Below, one piece after another: positions 1 to 11,356 of a stretch of DNA of 49,793 bases. The translations under genes were made by a program, and so were the position numbers. The DNA comes from an uncultured Pseudoxanthomonas sp. (GTDB lineage: Bacteria; Pseudomonadota; Gammaproteobacteria; Xanthomonadales; Xanthomonadaceae). The notes beneath the pieces were generated by a model, which did no database searches, was not told the origin of the DNA, and was given only the letters and a program-made list of their open reading frames with translations. Positions within the stretch are counted from its first letter, which is position 1; each line of letters starts with the position of its first letter. The DNA lies in the NCBI RefSeq assembly GCF_946886695.1, contig NZ_CAMPJD010000035.1, positions 1-49,793 on the forward strand. Reading direction: 5' to 3'.

Positions 1-37
1 GCCCCCTGCCCTCCCCGACATCCCCACCGAACCGACG

Positions 38-931
38 GTGCTGCTCAACGAGCTGCGTGGCATCGACTGGCTTCAACTGCTGGAAACCTGGGGCCTCAAG
101 CTGCTCGCTGCGGCCGTCATCTTCCTGGTGGGGATGTGGCTGGCCAAGCGACTGAGTACTGGGCTCGAGCGCGTCCTGGTCCGTACCCAGGCCGACACGA
201 CCCTGGGCGGATTCCTGCGCCGCGTCAGCTACGCGGCCATGATGGTGCTGGTCATCATTACCGTGCTTACGTCATTGGGCGTGAATCCCACCTCGATGCT
301 CGCGGTGCTGGGTGCCGCGGGCCTCGCGGTCGGCCTGGCCTTGAAGGACTCGCTGTCGAACATCGCGTCGGGCGTCATGCTGATCGTGCTACGGCCTTTC
401 CGCGAGGGCGATTTCGTGCAGGCGGCCGGGCTCGAGGGTGTAATCGAAGAAGTGCGAATCTTCCAGACCCGCATGCGTACCCTCGACAATCGCCTGATCG
501 TGCTGCCGAACAGCCTCATCACTACCGCACCGATCATCAATTTCACCGCCAAGCCCCAGCGCCGCATCGACATCCTGGTAGGCGTTGGTTACGACGACGA
601 CCTCAAGCAGGCCAAGCAGGTATTGCTGGATATCGCGCACGCCAACGCGATGGTGCTGAAGGACCCGGAGCCTTTCGTCTTCGTGTCGAAACTGGGCGAA
701 AGCAGCGTCGACCTGACGCTCTACGCCTGGGCGAAGACGAAGGATTTCGGCCAGGCACGAAGCGACCTGACGGAAGCCGTGCGCACCGAGATCATCGGCA
801 ACGGCTTGAACATCCCCTACCCGCAGCGCGACCTGCACGTATACCACCACAACGCCGACGGTACGCCGCTCACGGACATCATCACCAAGGGCGTGGTGGA
901 CGACGGCGACGTGGCGAAGCCCGCGTTGTAG
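38..931 (+). CDS. MscS-family small-conductance mechanosensitive channel
   Basis: Predicted inner-membrane channel that opens under membrane tension to release solutes during hypo-osmotic shock. Two N-terminal membrane segments (about residues 18-35 and 64-82) precede the Ala/Gly-rich pore helix at about 86-115 (VLGAAGLAVGLAL), the hallmark of MscS. The pattern RPFREGDFV follows at the start of the beta domain, and NIPYPQ sits near the C-terminus. At 297 aa it is close to E. coli MscS (286 aa). The start given is a GTG. The frame stays open to the left window edge (about 12 more codons), so the true start may lie outside. The stop codon is part of a GTAG-headed palindrome. Family is clear; gating properties cannot be told. 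Confidence 0.9.
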   Translation: MLLNELRGIDWLQLLETWGLKLLAAAVIFLVGMWLAKRLSTGLERVLVRTQADTTLGGFLRRVSYAAMMVLVIITVLTSLGVNPTSMLAVLGAAGLAVGLALKDSLSNIASGVMLIVLRPFREGDFVQAAGLEGVIEEVRIFQTRMRTLDNRLIVLPNSLITTAPIINFTAKPQRRIDILVGVGYDDDLKQAKQVLLDIAHANAMVLKDPEPFVFVSKLGESSVDLTLYAWAKTKDFGQARSDLTEAVRTEIIGNGLNIPYPQRDLHVYHHNADGTPLTDIITKGVVDDGDVAKPAL

Positions 932-980
932 GGCGGAGCTTGCTCCGCTGGAACCTGTCGTGAAGCCGAGCAAGCTCGGC
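928..980. repeat. GTAG-headed twin-hairpin element (REP/SMAG-like)
   Basis: Two short perfect hairpins stand in tandem: GCGGAGC-TT-GCTCCGC at 933-948 and GCCGAGC-AA-GCTCGGC at 965-980. The element starts with GTAG at 928, overlapping the MscS stop codon. GTAG-headed palindromes are described as SMAG elements in Stenotrophomonas maltophilia. Assignment to that class is inference from form. It lies between convergent genes and could also act in transcript termination, although no U-tract follows. Confidence 0.6.
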
Positions 981-988
981 CCGACGCC

Positions 989-1552
989 TCACTCGCCGGC
1001 GAGCGCCGCCATGTGCCTGCGATAGTGACGCAGCTCTTCGATGGAGTCGCGCACGTCGCTCAATGCGGTGTGGCTGGCCTGCTTGCGCACGCCTTCCAGC
1101 ACCTGCGGTGCCCAGCGGCGCGCGAGTTCCTTGAGCGTGCTGACATCGAGGTTGCGGTAGTGGAAGTACTTCTCCAGCCGCGGCATCAGGCGATGCAGGA
1201 AGCGACGGTCCTGGCAGATCGAGTTGCCGCACATCGGAGAGGCGCCAGCGGGCACCCACTCGTTGAGGAACGCAACCGTATGCGCCTCGGCCTGGCCCAG
1301 GGTCACCTGGCTTTCCACCACGCGCTTCCACAAGCCCGACCTGCCATGCTGGTTGCGGTTCCAGTCGTCCATCGCCTCCAGCACCGCGACCGGGTGCGCG
1401 ATCGCGAACTCCGGCCCCTCGGCGAGTGCGTTCAGGCGGGAATCGGTGACCACGGTGGCGATCTCCAGGATCGAATCGCGATCGGTGTCCAGACCGGTCA
1501 TCTCCAGGTCGATCCAGATCAGGCGGTCGTTGTGCGTGTTTTGCGATGCCAT
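989..1552 (-). CDS. orn: Oligoribonuclease
   Basis: A 3'-5' exoribonuclease that degrades 2-5 nt RNAs and linear dinucleotides such as pGpG, finishing mRNA decay and c-di-GMP turnover in the cytoplasm. The 187-aa length fits the family (about 180). The DEDDh catalytic residues are visible: D15 and E17 in [11 protein letters not shown]115 in SICQDRRFL, and H161 and D166 in [11 protein letters not shown]. It is convergent with the MscS gene and divergent from the DUF2721 gene (about 100 bp between starts). It stands alone as a transcription unit. Identification is very secure. Confidence 0.97.
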   Translation of the reverse strand: MASQNTHNDRLIWIDLEMTGLDTDRDSILEIATVVTDSRLNALAEGPEFAIAHPVAVLEAMDDWNRNQHGRSGLWKRVVESQVTLGQAEAHTVAFLNEWVPAGASPMCGNSICQDRRFLHRLMPRLEKYFHYRNLDVSTLKELARRWAPQVLEGVRKQASHTALSDVRDSIEELRHYRRHMAALAGE

Positions 1553-1652
1553 GCAGCAGTCCGTGACGGAAAGAAGGCCCGGATATCCGCACCGGGGATG
1601 CGGGCGTGCCGCATCATGTCATCATAACGCAGACCCTTCTCGCGACCGGCCC

Positions 1653-2123
1653 ATGAATCCGACCACCGACCACACCGTGCTCACCGCGATGCTGGCGCCG
1701 GCGTTCTTCCTGACCGCGACCGCCTCACTGCTGCTGTCAGCCAACAACCGTCTCGCACGTATCATCGACCGGGCGCGCACGCTGCTGCGTGAGCTGGCCG
1801 AGGTGGAAGAAGACGCGGGGCGTGAACTGCTGGAAAAGCGGATCGCGCTGCAGCGCCAGCGCAGCCTGATCATCCTGCGCGCGGGCCAGCTGCTTTATGG
1901 CGCGATCAGTTGCTTCGTCGGCACCAGCCTGGCGGTGGCGGTGGATACGTTCACCGGGCACAGGCTGGGCTCGCTGCCTACCTGGCTCGCAGCATTGGGC
2001 GTGGTGGCGATGCTGGCCGCAAGCCTGCTGCTGGCCCGTGAATCGACCCTGGCCGTCACCGCAATCAACGAAGAGATGGACCACCGCAAGGTGAAGCGGA
2101 AGATGCCGGTCTCATCGAACTAG
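1653..2123 (+). CDS. DUF2721-type membrane protein
   Basis: A 156-aa integral membrane protein of unknown function. A first hydrophobic segment lies at about 11-30. A charged, probably helical stretch (about 34-68, many Arg/Glu) comes next, and then two further membrane segments at about 74-97 and 110-128. This layout, with a charged helix after the first segment, fits the DUF2721 family; I recognise it by pattern only. The ATG at 1653 is chosen because it opens directly onto the hydrophobic part and follows the orn promoter region. Longer in-frame readings would run antisense through orn. Its stop overlaps that of tadA (shared CTAG at 2120-2123). No function is proposed. Confidence 0.75.
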   Translation: MNPTTDHTVLTAMLAPAFFLTATASLLLSANNRLARIIDRARTLLRELAEVEEDAGRELLEKRIALQRQRSLIILRAGQLLYGAISCFVGTSLAVAVDTFTGHRLGSLPTWLAALGVVAMLAASLLLARESTLAVTAINEEMDHRKVKRKMPVSSN

Positions 2124-2587
2124 ACCAGCGGACGTCCTCGCTTGGCGCGGAAGTAGTTGGTCAGGCGGCGACCGGCTTCGTCGCCCAGCACGCCACCGAC
2201 AACCTCGACGCGATGGTTGTGGCGCGGATCCGCGACCAGATCGAACACGCTGCCGCATGCGCCGGTCTTGGGATCGGAAGCGCCAAAGACCAGGCGCGCG
2301 ACCCGCGCATGCACCAGGGCCATCGCGCACATGGCGCAGGGCTCGAGCGTGACGTACAGCGTGCAGCCGACCAGCCGGTGATTGCCCAGCGCCCCGCCTG
2401 CCTGCCGCATAGCCACGATTTCGGCGTGCGCGCTGGGATCATGGTCGGCGATGTTGCGGTTCCAGCCTTCGCCCAGTACCTGTCCATCGGCGCCGATGAG
2501 CACGGCGCCGACCGGGATCTCGTCGAATTCGCGCTCGGCGCGGTCGGCCAGCGCGAAGGCGTGGCGCATCCAGTATTCGTCATCCAC
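2120..2587 (-). CDS. tadA: tRNA-specific adenosine deaminase
   Basis: Converts adenosine 34 in the anticodon of tRNA-Arg(ACG) to inosine, allowing one tRNA to read three Arg codons. At 155 aa it is near E. coli TadA in length. The zinc site of the cytidine/deoxycytidylate deaminase fold is complete: H54-A-E56 in SAHAEIV, and P83-C84-A-M-C87 in LEPCAMC. The family also includes guanine deaminases, but the placing of the motifs and the basic C-terminus (FRAKRGRP) favour TadA. It is convergent with the DUF2721 gene, sharing the CTAG stop overlap, so no separate terminator exists between them. Confidence 0.93.
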   Translation of the reverse strand: MDDEYWMRHAFALADRAEREFDEIPVGAVLIGADGQVLGEGWNRNIADHDPSAHAEIVAMRQAGGALGNHRLVGCTLYVTLEPCAMCAMALVHARVARLVFGASDPKTGACGSVFDLVADPRHNHRVEVVGGVLGDEAGRRLTNYFRAKRGRPLV

Positions 2588-2811
2588 GTCTTCGCGTCCT
2601 GATCGCCCGTCCCATGCCAGCTCAGGGATTGTCGCCTGCAGCTCCCTCGACGCACAACGGTGAGGTGCACGGGAACATGGCGCTCGTCACAGCGATTGAG
2701 ACGACATTGAATAGAATCGTCGTGGGGACTCCGCCGATACCACCGACTCGCCTTTTCAAGTGGAGGGCTAGCGCGTGCCCCATTCCATCAATCGATCACA
2801 AGGATGCGCAA

Positions 2812-3678
2812 ATGTTCAACAAGTTCATTGCAGTGCTCGCCCTGGCCACCTTCGGCGCCCCCGCCCTCGCGCAGGAGGGGGGTACGACCACGTGCTCCAC
2901 CATCATCACATCCCTGCCATACACGATCACCGCGCCCGGCAACTACTGTCTGCGCAATGATGCTGTCATCCAGAGCCACTACGGCGTCCACATCGCCTCC
3001 AGTGACGTGGTACTCAACTGTCGGGGCCGTAGCATCCAGGCAGAGACGCTGTCGGCCGGCTCGGACGGTATCGCTGGCATGCCCGGACTGGAGAACGTGA
3101 CCGTGCAGAATTGCGTGGTAAGGAACTTCGACCGGGGGATCACCGCGGGTTACGAGGGTCGCAATACCCAAGTCCTCAACAATCGCGTCGAGAACGTGCT
3201 GTCCAACGGCATTGCGGTCTGGGGTCACGACGCCCGCGTGGTAAACAACCGCGTGTCCAACATCCTCCCCGACACCGCCTACCAGGTTGTCGGGATCAGC
3301 CTGTTTCCCTTTTCGCCCGAAGTTTCAGCCACCGGCCAGGAAGCCATCAACAACACCGTCGCGGGCCTGACGGCCGATTACATGCTGGTGGGCATGATGA
3401 TCTCCGGCTCGACCAACCCTCGCCTGGTCAACAATCATGTCCTTGATCTGCGTCGCCGCACGGACACGAATGCCATCGGAATCTGGTTCACCGGCTGGGC
3501 GCAGGGCGCGTCCACCACGGGCGGCCAGTTGATCAACAATGCATTGATGATGCGCGAGCCCGGGGTGTCGGGACTCTCGGGCCAACCCGCACTTTGCAAG
3601 GGAAACACCTCGGTAGGCATTGCCGTGTCGGGCTTCGAGTCCTGCCTGGTGCGCGCAGACAACACCACCATCCAGTGA
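2812..3678 (+). CDS. Secreted right-handed parallel beta-helix repeat protein
   Basis: A 288-aa exported protein of unknown function. The start at 2812 follows an AAGGA Shine-Dalgarno at about 2800 and gives a clean signal peptide (hydrophobic residues 5-16, likely cleavage after APALA at residue 20). A longer frame begins at 2614 but lacks this logic. The mature part shows repeated coils of the form hydrophobic-x-N-N/C-x-V (for example VTVQNCVV, TQVLNNRV, ARVVNNRV, PRLVNNHV, GQLINNAL), an asparagine ladder typical of parallel beta-helices (PbH1/NosD-like repeats). Several cysteines could form disulfides in the periplasm. No catalytic motif is seen. It is not in an operon and is convergent with guaA. 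Confidence 0.75.
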   Translation: MFNKFIAVLALATFGAPALAQEGGTTTCSTIITSLPYTITAPGNYCLRNDAVIQSHYGVHIASSDVVLNCRGRSIQAETLSAGSDGIAGMPGLENVTVQNCVVRNFDRGITAGYEGRNTQVLNNRVENVLSNGIAVWGHDARVVNNRVSNILPDTAYQVVGISLFPFSPEVSATGQEAINNTVAGLTADYMLVGMMISGSTNPRLVNNHVLDLRRRTDTNAIGIWFTGWAQGASTTGGQLINNALMMREPGVSGLSGQPALCKGNTSVGIAVSGFESCLVRADNTTIQ

Positions 3679-3687
3679 CGCGTCAGA

Positions 3688-3709
3688 CCGCCGGAAGGGA
3701 TTCCGGCGG
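3688..3709 (+). terminator. Hairpin downstream of the beta-helix gene
   Basis: Perfect stem CCGCCGGAA-GGGA-TTCCGGCGG, beginning 9 nt after the stop of the beta-helix gene and followed only by ATTTCC. The stem is strong but the U-tract is weak. It lies between convergent genes and may serve guaA transcripts as well. Confidence 0.6.
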
Positions 3710-3747
3710 ATTTCCTCGCGGCGGCGGCCATGCGCCGCCGCCATCCA

Positions 3748-5313
<1,566 letters not shown>

Positions 5314-5335
5314 GGTGTCCTGCGGCTATAAACGA

Positions 5336-5363
5336 AGAAGGGAAACGCTGGCGTCTCCCTTCT
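5336..5363 (-). terminator. Hairpin between guaB and guaA
   Basis: Stem AGAAGGGA/TCCCTTCT, continued by ACGC/GCGT around a 2-nt tip after one mismatch. Read in the guaB to guaA direction it is followed by TTCGTTTATAG. This suits a partial terminator or a processing hairpin that would lower guaA relative to guaB. Its effect is inference. Confidence 0.55.
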
Positions 5364-5373
5364 CTGGCAACGA

Positions 5374-6864
<1,491 letters not shown>

Positions 6865-6938
6865 TTATACCCTGATCGGCGGGGCTTCCGCCTGCCGCCG
6901 CAACTGGAACGATGCTTTCCCGGTGCCCGTCATTGGCA

Positions 6939-7006
6939 TGTGGGAGCGACGTCAGTCGCGATGGGGCTTTACCGGTGGCCCTGTCGCGACTGACGTCGCT
7001 CCCACA
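6939..7006. repeat. Large perfect intergenic palindrome between folD and guaB
   Basis: Two 23-bp arms, exact reverse complements of each other (6939-6961 and 6984-7006), flank a 22-nt centre. Each arm contains GGGAGCGACGTCAGTCGCGA. Such GGGAGCGAC...GTCGCTCCC units are the form of REP/BIME elements in Xanthomonadaceae and Pseudomonas. It lies just after the folD stop, before the guaB promoter region, and could also fold in the folD mRNA 3' end. Confidence 0.75.
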
Positions 7007-7025
7007 AAGCCCCTCGGCCGCCCTT

Positions 7026-7883
7026 TCAGGCGCGTGCTTCAGCCGCTTCCAGCGTGTTCTGCATCAGCGTGGCCACGGTCATCGGACCTACCCCGCCCGG
7101 CACGGGCGTAATCCAGCTGGCGCGCTCGACGGCCGCATCGAAGCCCACGTCGCCGACCAGTCGGCCGTCATCCAGCCGGTTGATGCCGACATCGATCACC
7201 ACGGCCCCGGGCTTGACCCATTCGCCCGGAACAAGGCCAGGCTTGCCCGCCGCGACCACCAGGATATCGGCATCGCCGACCCGGGCCTGCAGCACGTCGC
7301 GCGGGGTGAACTTGTGGCAGCTGGTCACTGTGCAGCCGGCGATCAGCAGTTCCAGTGCCATCGGCCGGCCGACGTGGTTGCTGACGCCGACAATGGTGGC
7401 GTTGCGGCCACGCACCGGCTGGTCGGTATACCCGAGCAGCGTCGTGATGCCGCGCGGCGTGCACGGACGCAGGCCGAACTGGCGCAGGGCCAGGTGGCCG
7501 ACGTTGGCTGGATGGAAACCGTCCACGTCCTTGCGCGGATCGATCCGTTCGATCAGGCGCGTGGCGTCCGGAATGCCCGGCAACGGAAGCTGCACCAGGA
7601 TGCCATGGATCTTCGGATCCGCATTCAGCTGGTCGATGAGGCCCAGCAGCTGTGCCTCGGAGGTGCCTTCCGGCATGTCGTAGTCGTAGGCGGCGATGCC
7701 CACCTTTTCCGCCGCTCGACGCTTGTTGCGCACGTAAACGGTGGAAGCGGGATCTCCGCCCACCAGCACCACGGCCAGGCCGGGGCGCGCCTGGCCCGCG
7801 GCCACCCGCACGTCCACCCGGACCTTCAGTTGGTCGAGCAGGTTTTCGGCAATGCGGCGGCCGTCCAGGATTCGGGCAGTCAT
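7026..7883 (-). CDS. folD: Bifunctional methylenetetrahydrofolate dehydrogenase / methenyltetrahydrofolate cyclohydrolase
   Basis: Interconverts 5,10-methylene-THF and 10-formyl-THF, supplying one-carbon units for purines and fMet-tRNA. The start [10 protein letters not shown] at 7883 gives 285 aa, the standard length; the frame is open further upstream but there is no reason to use that. Active-site residues are in family positions: Y50 and K54 (STVYVRNK), Q98 (ILVQLPLPG), and D121 (DVDGFHP). The NADP loop reads [10 protein letters not shown], slightly different from the common GRSxxVGxP, and the end contains [11 protein letters not shown]. The gene is bracketed by two palindromic elements. 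Confidence 0.96.
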   Translation of the reverse strand: MTARILDGRRIAENLLDQLKVRVDVRVAAGQARPGLAVVLVGGDPASTVYVRNKRRAAEKVGIAAYDYDMPEGTSEAQLLGLIDQLNADPKIHGILVQLPLPGIPDATRLIERIDPRKDVDGFHPANVGHLALRQFGLRPCTPRGITTLLGYTDQPVRGRNATIVGVSNHVGRPMALELLIAGCTVTSCHKFTPRDVLQARVGDADILVVAAGKPGLVPGEWVKPGAVVIDVGINRLDDGRLVGDVGFDAAVERASWITPVPGGVGPMTVATLMQNTLEAAEARA

Positions 7884-7939
7884 GGGGAAAGTGCGGTGTA
7901 GAGTCGGTGCACATTGTCCCCGATTCCATCCCCATGTTG

Positions 7940-8009
7940 TAGGAGCGCCCCATCGGCGCGATGCTGTTCCACTTAGCCTCGAAGGCATCGCGCCCATGGG
8001 GCACTCCTA
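7940..8009. repeat. Imperfect intergenic palindrome between folD and the DUF1244 gene
   Basis: Arms at 7940-7964 and 7985-8009 are reverse complements with two mismatches, around a 20-nt centre. The left arm reads TAGGAGCGCCCCATCGGCGC and is preceded by G, making a GTAG head at 7939. The right arm ends 12 nt before the DUF1244 start codon. It sits in the space between divergent genes, where promoters for both must lie. Element type (REP/SMAG-like) is inferred from form. Confidence 0.7.
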
Positions 8010-8021
8010 TGGACCGAGACC

Positions 8022-8310
<289 letters not shown>

Positions 8311-8318
<8 letters not shown>

Positions 8319-9105
8319 ACATCGCGTCCGTCGCATGGCCCTGTGGATCGCTGCGCTCGCGCTCGCCGCCTATCTCGCCCTCTGTGCCCTGCTCTATCTG
8401 CAGCAGCGCCGCCTGATCTACTACCCGCAGTTCACCCAGGTCGCCCCGGAGCAGACGGACTTCGTCCTAGCGCGACCGGATGCGGTGCTGCGGGGCTGGG
8501 TGATCAATCCCGGCCGCACGGATGCCGCGCTGTACTTCGGCGGCAATGCGGAATCGGTGGAAGCCAACCGTGACGCCTTCGCCCGCTGGCTGCCGACGCA
8601 AACCGTGTACCTGGTGGCCTACCGGGGCTACGGCGCAAGCGACGGCGACCCGTCGGAGACCGCACTGCTCGCGGATGCCCTGGCGCTGCATGACGACGTC
8701 GCCAGGCGCCATCCGACCGGCATGATCGCCGTCACCGGTCGCAGTCTGGGGAGCGGCATGGCGGTCCACGTGGCAGCCGAGCGCGACGTCGCCAACCTGA
8801 TCCTGGTCACGCCATTCGACAGCCTGGCGGCGGTCGCCCAGTCGCACTATCCGATGTTCCCGGTCCGCCTGCTGCTGAAGGACAGCTACGATTCCGTCGC
8901 ACGGCTGCCCGGATACAAAGGAAGGGTGCTGGTGCTGCGCGCCGGACAGGACGTGGTGGTGCCACCGCCGCACACAGACCGCCTGCTGGCGTCGTTCAAA
9001 GGGCCGGCGCAGGTGGTGGATTTTCCGCTCGCAGGCCATGACGATCTGTCTGCGGATCCCGCCTACTGGCCGGCGATCCGCGACTTCCTCAGCCGCGCCG
9101 ACTGA
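8311..9105 (+). CDS. Membrane-anchored alpha/beta hydrolase
   Basis: A 264-aa serine hydrolase of the BEM46/ABHD-like group, substrate unknown. One N-terminal membrane segment at about 11-30 (LWIAALALAAYLALCALLYL) anchors it, probably with the domain in the periplasm. The catalytic triad is visible: nucleophile S145 in GRSLG, D214 in RAGQDVVV and H243 in LAGHDD. YRGYGASDG forms the usual loop near 104-112. It overlaps the DUF1244 gene by 8 bp and is convergent with the Kef-like antiporter gene, 9 bp away. Confidence 0.83.
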
Positions 9106-9114
9106 TCCGGAGCG

Positions 9115-10956
9115 CTATTCCTCTTCTTCCTCGCCGATGATCTCGGCGGCTTCCTCGTTCAGCGCCTTCGCCTCGCGCTTGGGCTTGGTGAACGGCGTCG
9201 GCGTAGGCTTGGTGGGTCTGGCGTTGCCGTAAAGCGCCGGGATACCTGATCTGAGGTCGCCGCCCGCGATCTCCAGTTCGAGACGCTCGGCGTCCCGCCG
9301 GCGGATTTCCTGAGCGATCGTCTCGGCATCTTCGCGCGACATGCCCACGCTCATCAACGCGGCCTGACCGAACTCCACCGCGGATTCGAACGTCTCCCGG
9401 ATCTGGAAATCCACGCCTGCGGCGATCAGCGCCAGCGAGTGCTCTCGGTCGAACGAGCGCACCAGCACCTGCGCCTGCGGGAACTCGTGCTTGACCAGTT
9501 CCACGATGCGGTTGGCCGCTTCCTTGTCGTCGATGCAGATGGCGATGGATTGGGCCGTCTGCGCGCCGCACGCACGCAGCACGTCCAGCCGCGTGCCGTC
9601 GCCGTAGTAGATCTTGAAGCCGAACTCCTCGGCGCTGCGGATCATCTCGATATCGGTGTCGATGATCGTCACGTCCACGTCGCGCGCCAGCAGCGACTGG
9701 CTCATCACCTGGCCGAAGCGGCCGAAGCCGATGATCAGCACGCTGCCGCTGAGGCCTTTCGCTTCCTCGATACCTTCCATCGAGGGTTGCTCCGGGTGAG
9801 TGAACCGGCGCAACAACAGCACGAACAGCGGCGTCAACGCCATCGACAGCACCACGATCGCGGTGAGGTTGGCATTGACGGTGGCATCGATGATGCCGGC
9901 CGCGGCGGCGGCGGCGAACAGCACGAAGGCGAACTCGCCGCCCTGCGCCATCAGCACCGCACGGTCGAGCGCTTCGGCATGCGAACTGCGAGTGACGCGC
10001 GCGACCATGTAGATGCAGGCGGCCTTCACCACCATCATCGCAAGCACTGCGCTGACAATGAGCGGCCAGTTGGCCGCCACCACGCCCAGGTCCAGCGCCA
10101 TGCCCACGCCCAGGAAGAACAGTCCCAGCAGAATGCCGCGGAAGGGTTCGATGTCCGCCTCGATCTGGTGACGGAAGGTCGACTCGGACAACAGCACGCC
10201 GGCCAGGAAAGCGCCCATCGCCATCGACAGGCCGCCCAGTTGCATCAGCAGCGCCGCGCCCAGCACCACCAGCAGGGCCGCCGCCGTCATCACCTCACGC
10301 GCCCTGGCCGCAGCGAGGATGCGGAAGAAAGGGTTCAGCAGCCAGATACCGGCTGCGATCAGCCCGGCCAGCGATGCGACACCGATGCCGATCGCCATCC
10401 AGCGCGAACCCTCCTCAGGCTGCACCACCTGGGGCGACATGAAGGCCACCAGCACCAGCAGTGGCACGATCAGCAGGTCCTCGAACAGCAGGATCGACAC
10501 CACTTTCTGGCCATGCGGCAACGCGACGTCGCCGCGCTCCGCCAGCAACTGCATGACCACCGCCGTCGAGGTCAGCACGAAGCCCATGCCACCGATGAAC
10601 GAAATCGCCAACGGATAGCCGAAGGCCAGTCCCACGCCGGTCAGCAACACCGTACACACCGCGATCTGCAGCGTTCCCAGGCCGAAGATCTGCTTGCGCA
10701 GGCTCCACAGGTGGCTGGGTCGCATTTCCAGACCGATGACGAACAGGAACATCACCACGCCGAGTTCGGCGACGTGCAGGATGGACTGGGGATCGGAGAA
10801 CCACTTCAGGCCGAAGGGCCCGATCGCCAGGCCGGCGGCGAGATAGCCCAGGACCGATCCCAGGCCCAGGCGCCGGAAGATCGGGACGGTGACGACGGCG
10901 GCGCCCAGGAGGGCGACGACACTGACCAGTTGGCTGGCACCGGATTCTGCACTCAT
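9115..10956 (-). CDS. CPA2-family K+(Na+)/H+ antiporter with RCK domain (KefB/KefC/YbaL-like)
   Basis: Monovalent cation:proton antiporter of 613 aa. The N-terminal two thirds (about 1-385) form a Na+/H+-exchanger-type membrane domain of about a dozen segments (for example LFEDLLIVPLLVL). The cytoplasmic part begins with a TrkA-N/RCK nucleotide-binding fold, GFGRFG at 410-415, which gates the transporter in response to ligands. The tail is charged and ends in EEEEE. Size and layout match E. coli KefB/KefC (about 600 and 620 aa). I cannot tell which ligand, for example glutathione, controls it. No KefF/KefG-type partner is adjacent. It appears to be transcribed alone. Confidence 0.88.
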   Translation of the reverse strand: MSAESGASQLVSVVALLGAAVVTVPIFRRLGLGSVLGYLAAGLAIGPFGLKWFSDPQSILHVAELGVVMFLFVIGLEMRPSHLWSLRKQIFGLGTLQIAVCTVLLTGVGLAFGYPLAISFIGGMGFVLTSTAVVMQLLAERGDVALPHGQKVVSILLFEDLLIVPLLVLVAFMSPQVVQPEEGSRWMAIGIGVASLAGLIAAGIWLLNPFFRILAAARAREVMTAAALLVVLGAALLMQLGGLSMAMGAFLAGVLLSESTFRHQIEADIEPFRGILLGLFFLGVGMALDLGVVAANWPLIVSAVLAMMVVKAACIYMVARVTRSSHAEALDRAVLMAQGGEFAFVLFAAAAAAGIIDATVNANLTAIVVLSMALTPLFVLLLRRFTHPEQPSMEGIEEAKGLSGSVLIIGFGRFGQVMSQSLLARDVDVTIIDTDIEMIRSAEEFGFKIYYGDGTRLDVLRACGAQTAQSIAICIDDKEAANRIVELVKHEFPQAQVLVRSFDREHSLALIAAGVDFQIRETFESAVEFGQAALMSVGMSREDAETIAQEIRRRDAERLELEIAGGDLRSGIPALYGNARPTKPTPTPFTKPKREAKALNEEAAEIIGEEEEE

Positions 10957-10987
10957 GCCGGCAGTCTACCGGATGGACGCGCCTGCT

Positions 10988-11239
10988 CTAACGGCGCGGC
11001 GTTTTCATCGCCAGCCATACACCTGCTGCCACCGGTATCGCGAAGATCAGCAACTGGATGGGCAACTCTTCCTGCAGCGAGTAGCCGTGCGACATGCCCG
11101 TACGCAGGTTCCACAGCACGGCGAGCAACCAGCCCAGGCTGAAGAACGCCGCCGCGGCACGACGTTTGGCCGGCTTGGCCAGCCGCATGGCGAAGCCCGC
11201 GATCAGCAGGCCGACGACAATGAAGATCAAGGTCCGCAC
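10988..11239 (-). CDS. Small membrane protein of unknown function
   Basis: An 83-aa protein with two or three hydrophobic segments (about 3-18, 31-43 and 61-78) separated by basic linkers. The start is a GTG at 11239, chosen because a strong GGAGG lies 8 nt upstream. Earlier in-frame codons add a hydrophilic stretch with no ribosome site. It lies just upstream of the Kef-like antiporter on the same strand (31 bp apart) and may be co-transcribed. I do not recognise a family. Confidence 0.6.
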   Translation of the reverse strand: MRTLIFIVVGLLIAGFAMRLAKPAKRRAAAAFFSLGWLLAVLWNLRTGMSHGYSLQEELPIQLLIFAIPVAAGVWLAMKTPRR

Positions 11240-11356
11240 GGTGTGATCCTCCCCGGCAGGGGATTCGCGCGGGCCAGCCCGCGCGCCAACATTACCGCAA
11301 TCCATTACCAGAGTTTCGACCCGGGAACGGGTCACGCAGCCCGCTCCCGGCCACGC

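Noticed and set aside
2696..2717. Possible promoter TTGAGA / TAGAAT ahead of the beta-helix gene
   Set aside because: The spacing between the two boxes is only 10 bp, far from the usual 17, so I do not list it.
2614..2811. Longer N-terminus for the beta-helix protein
   Set aside because: The start at 2812 has a ribosome site and a clean signal peptide; the extension would bury the signal.
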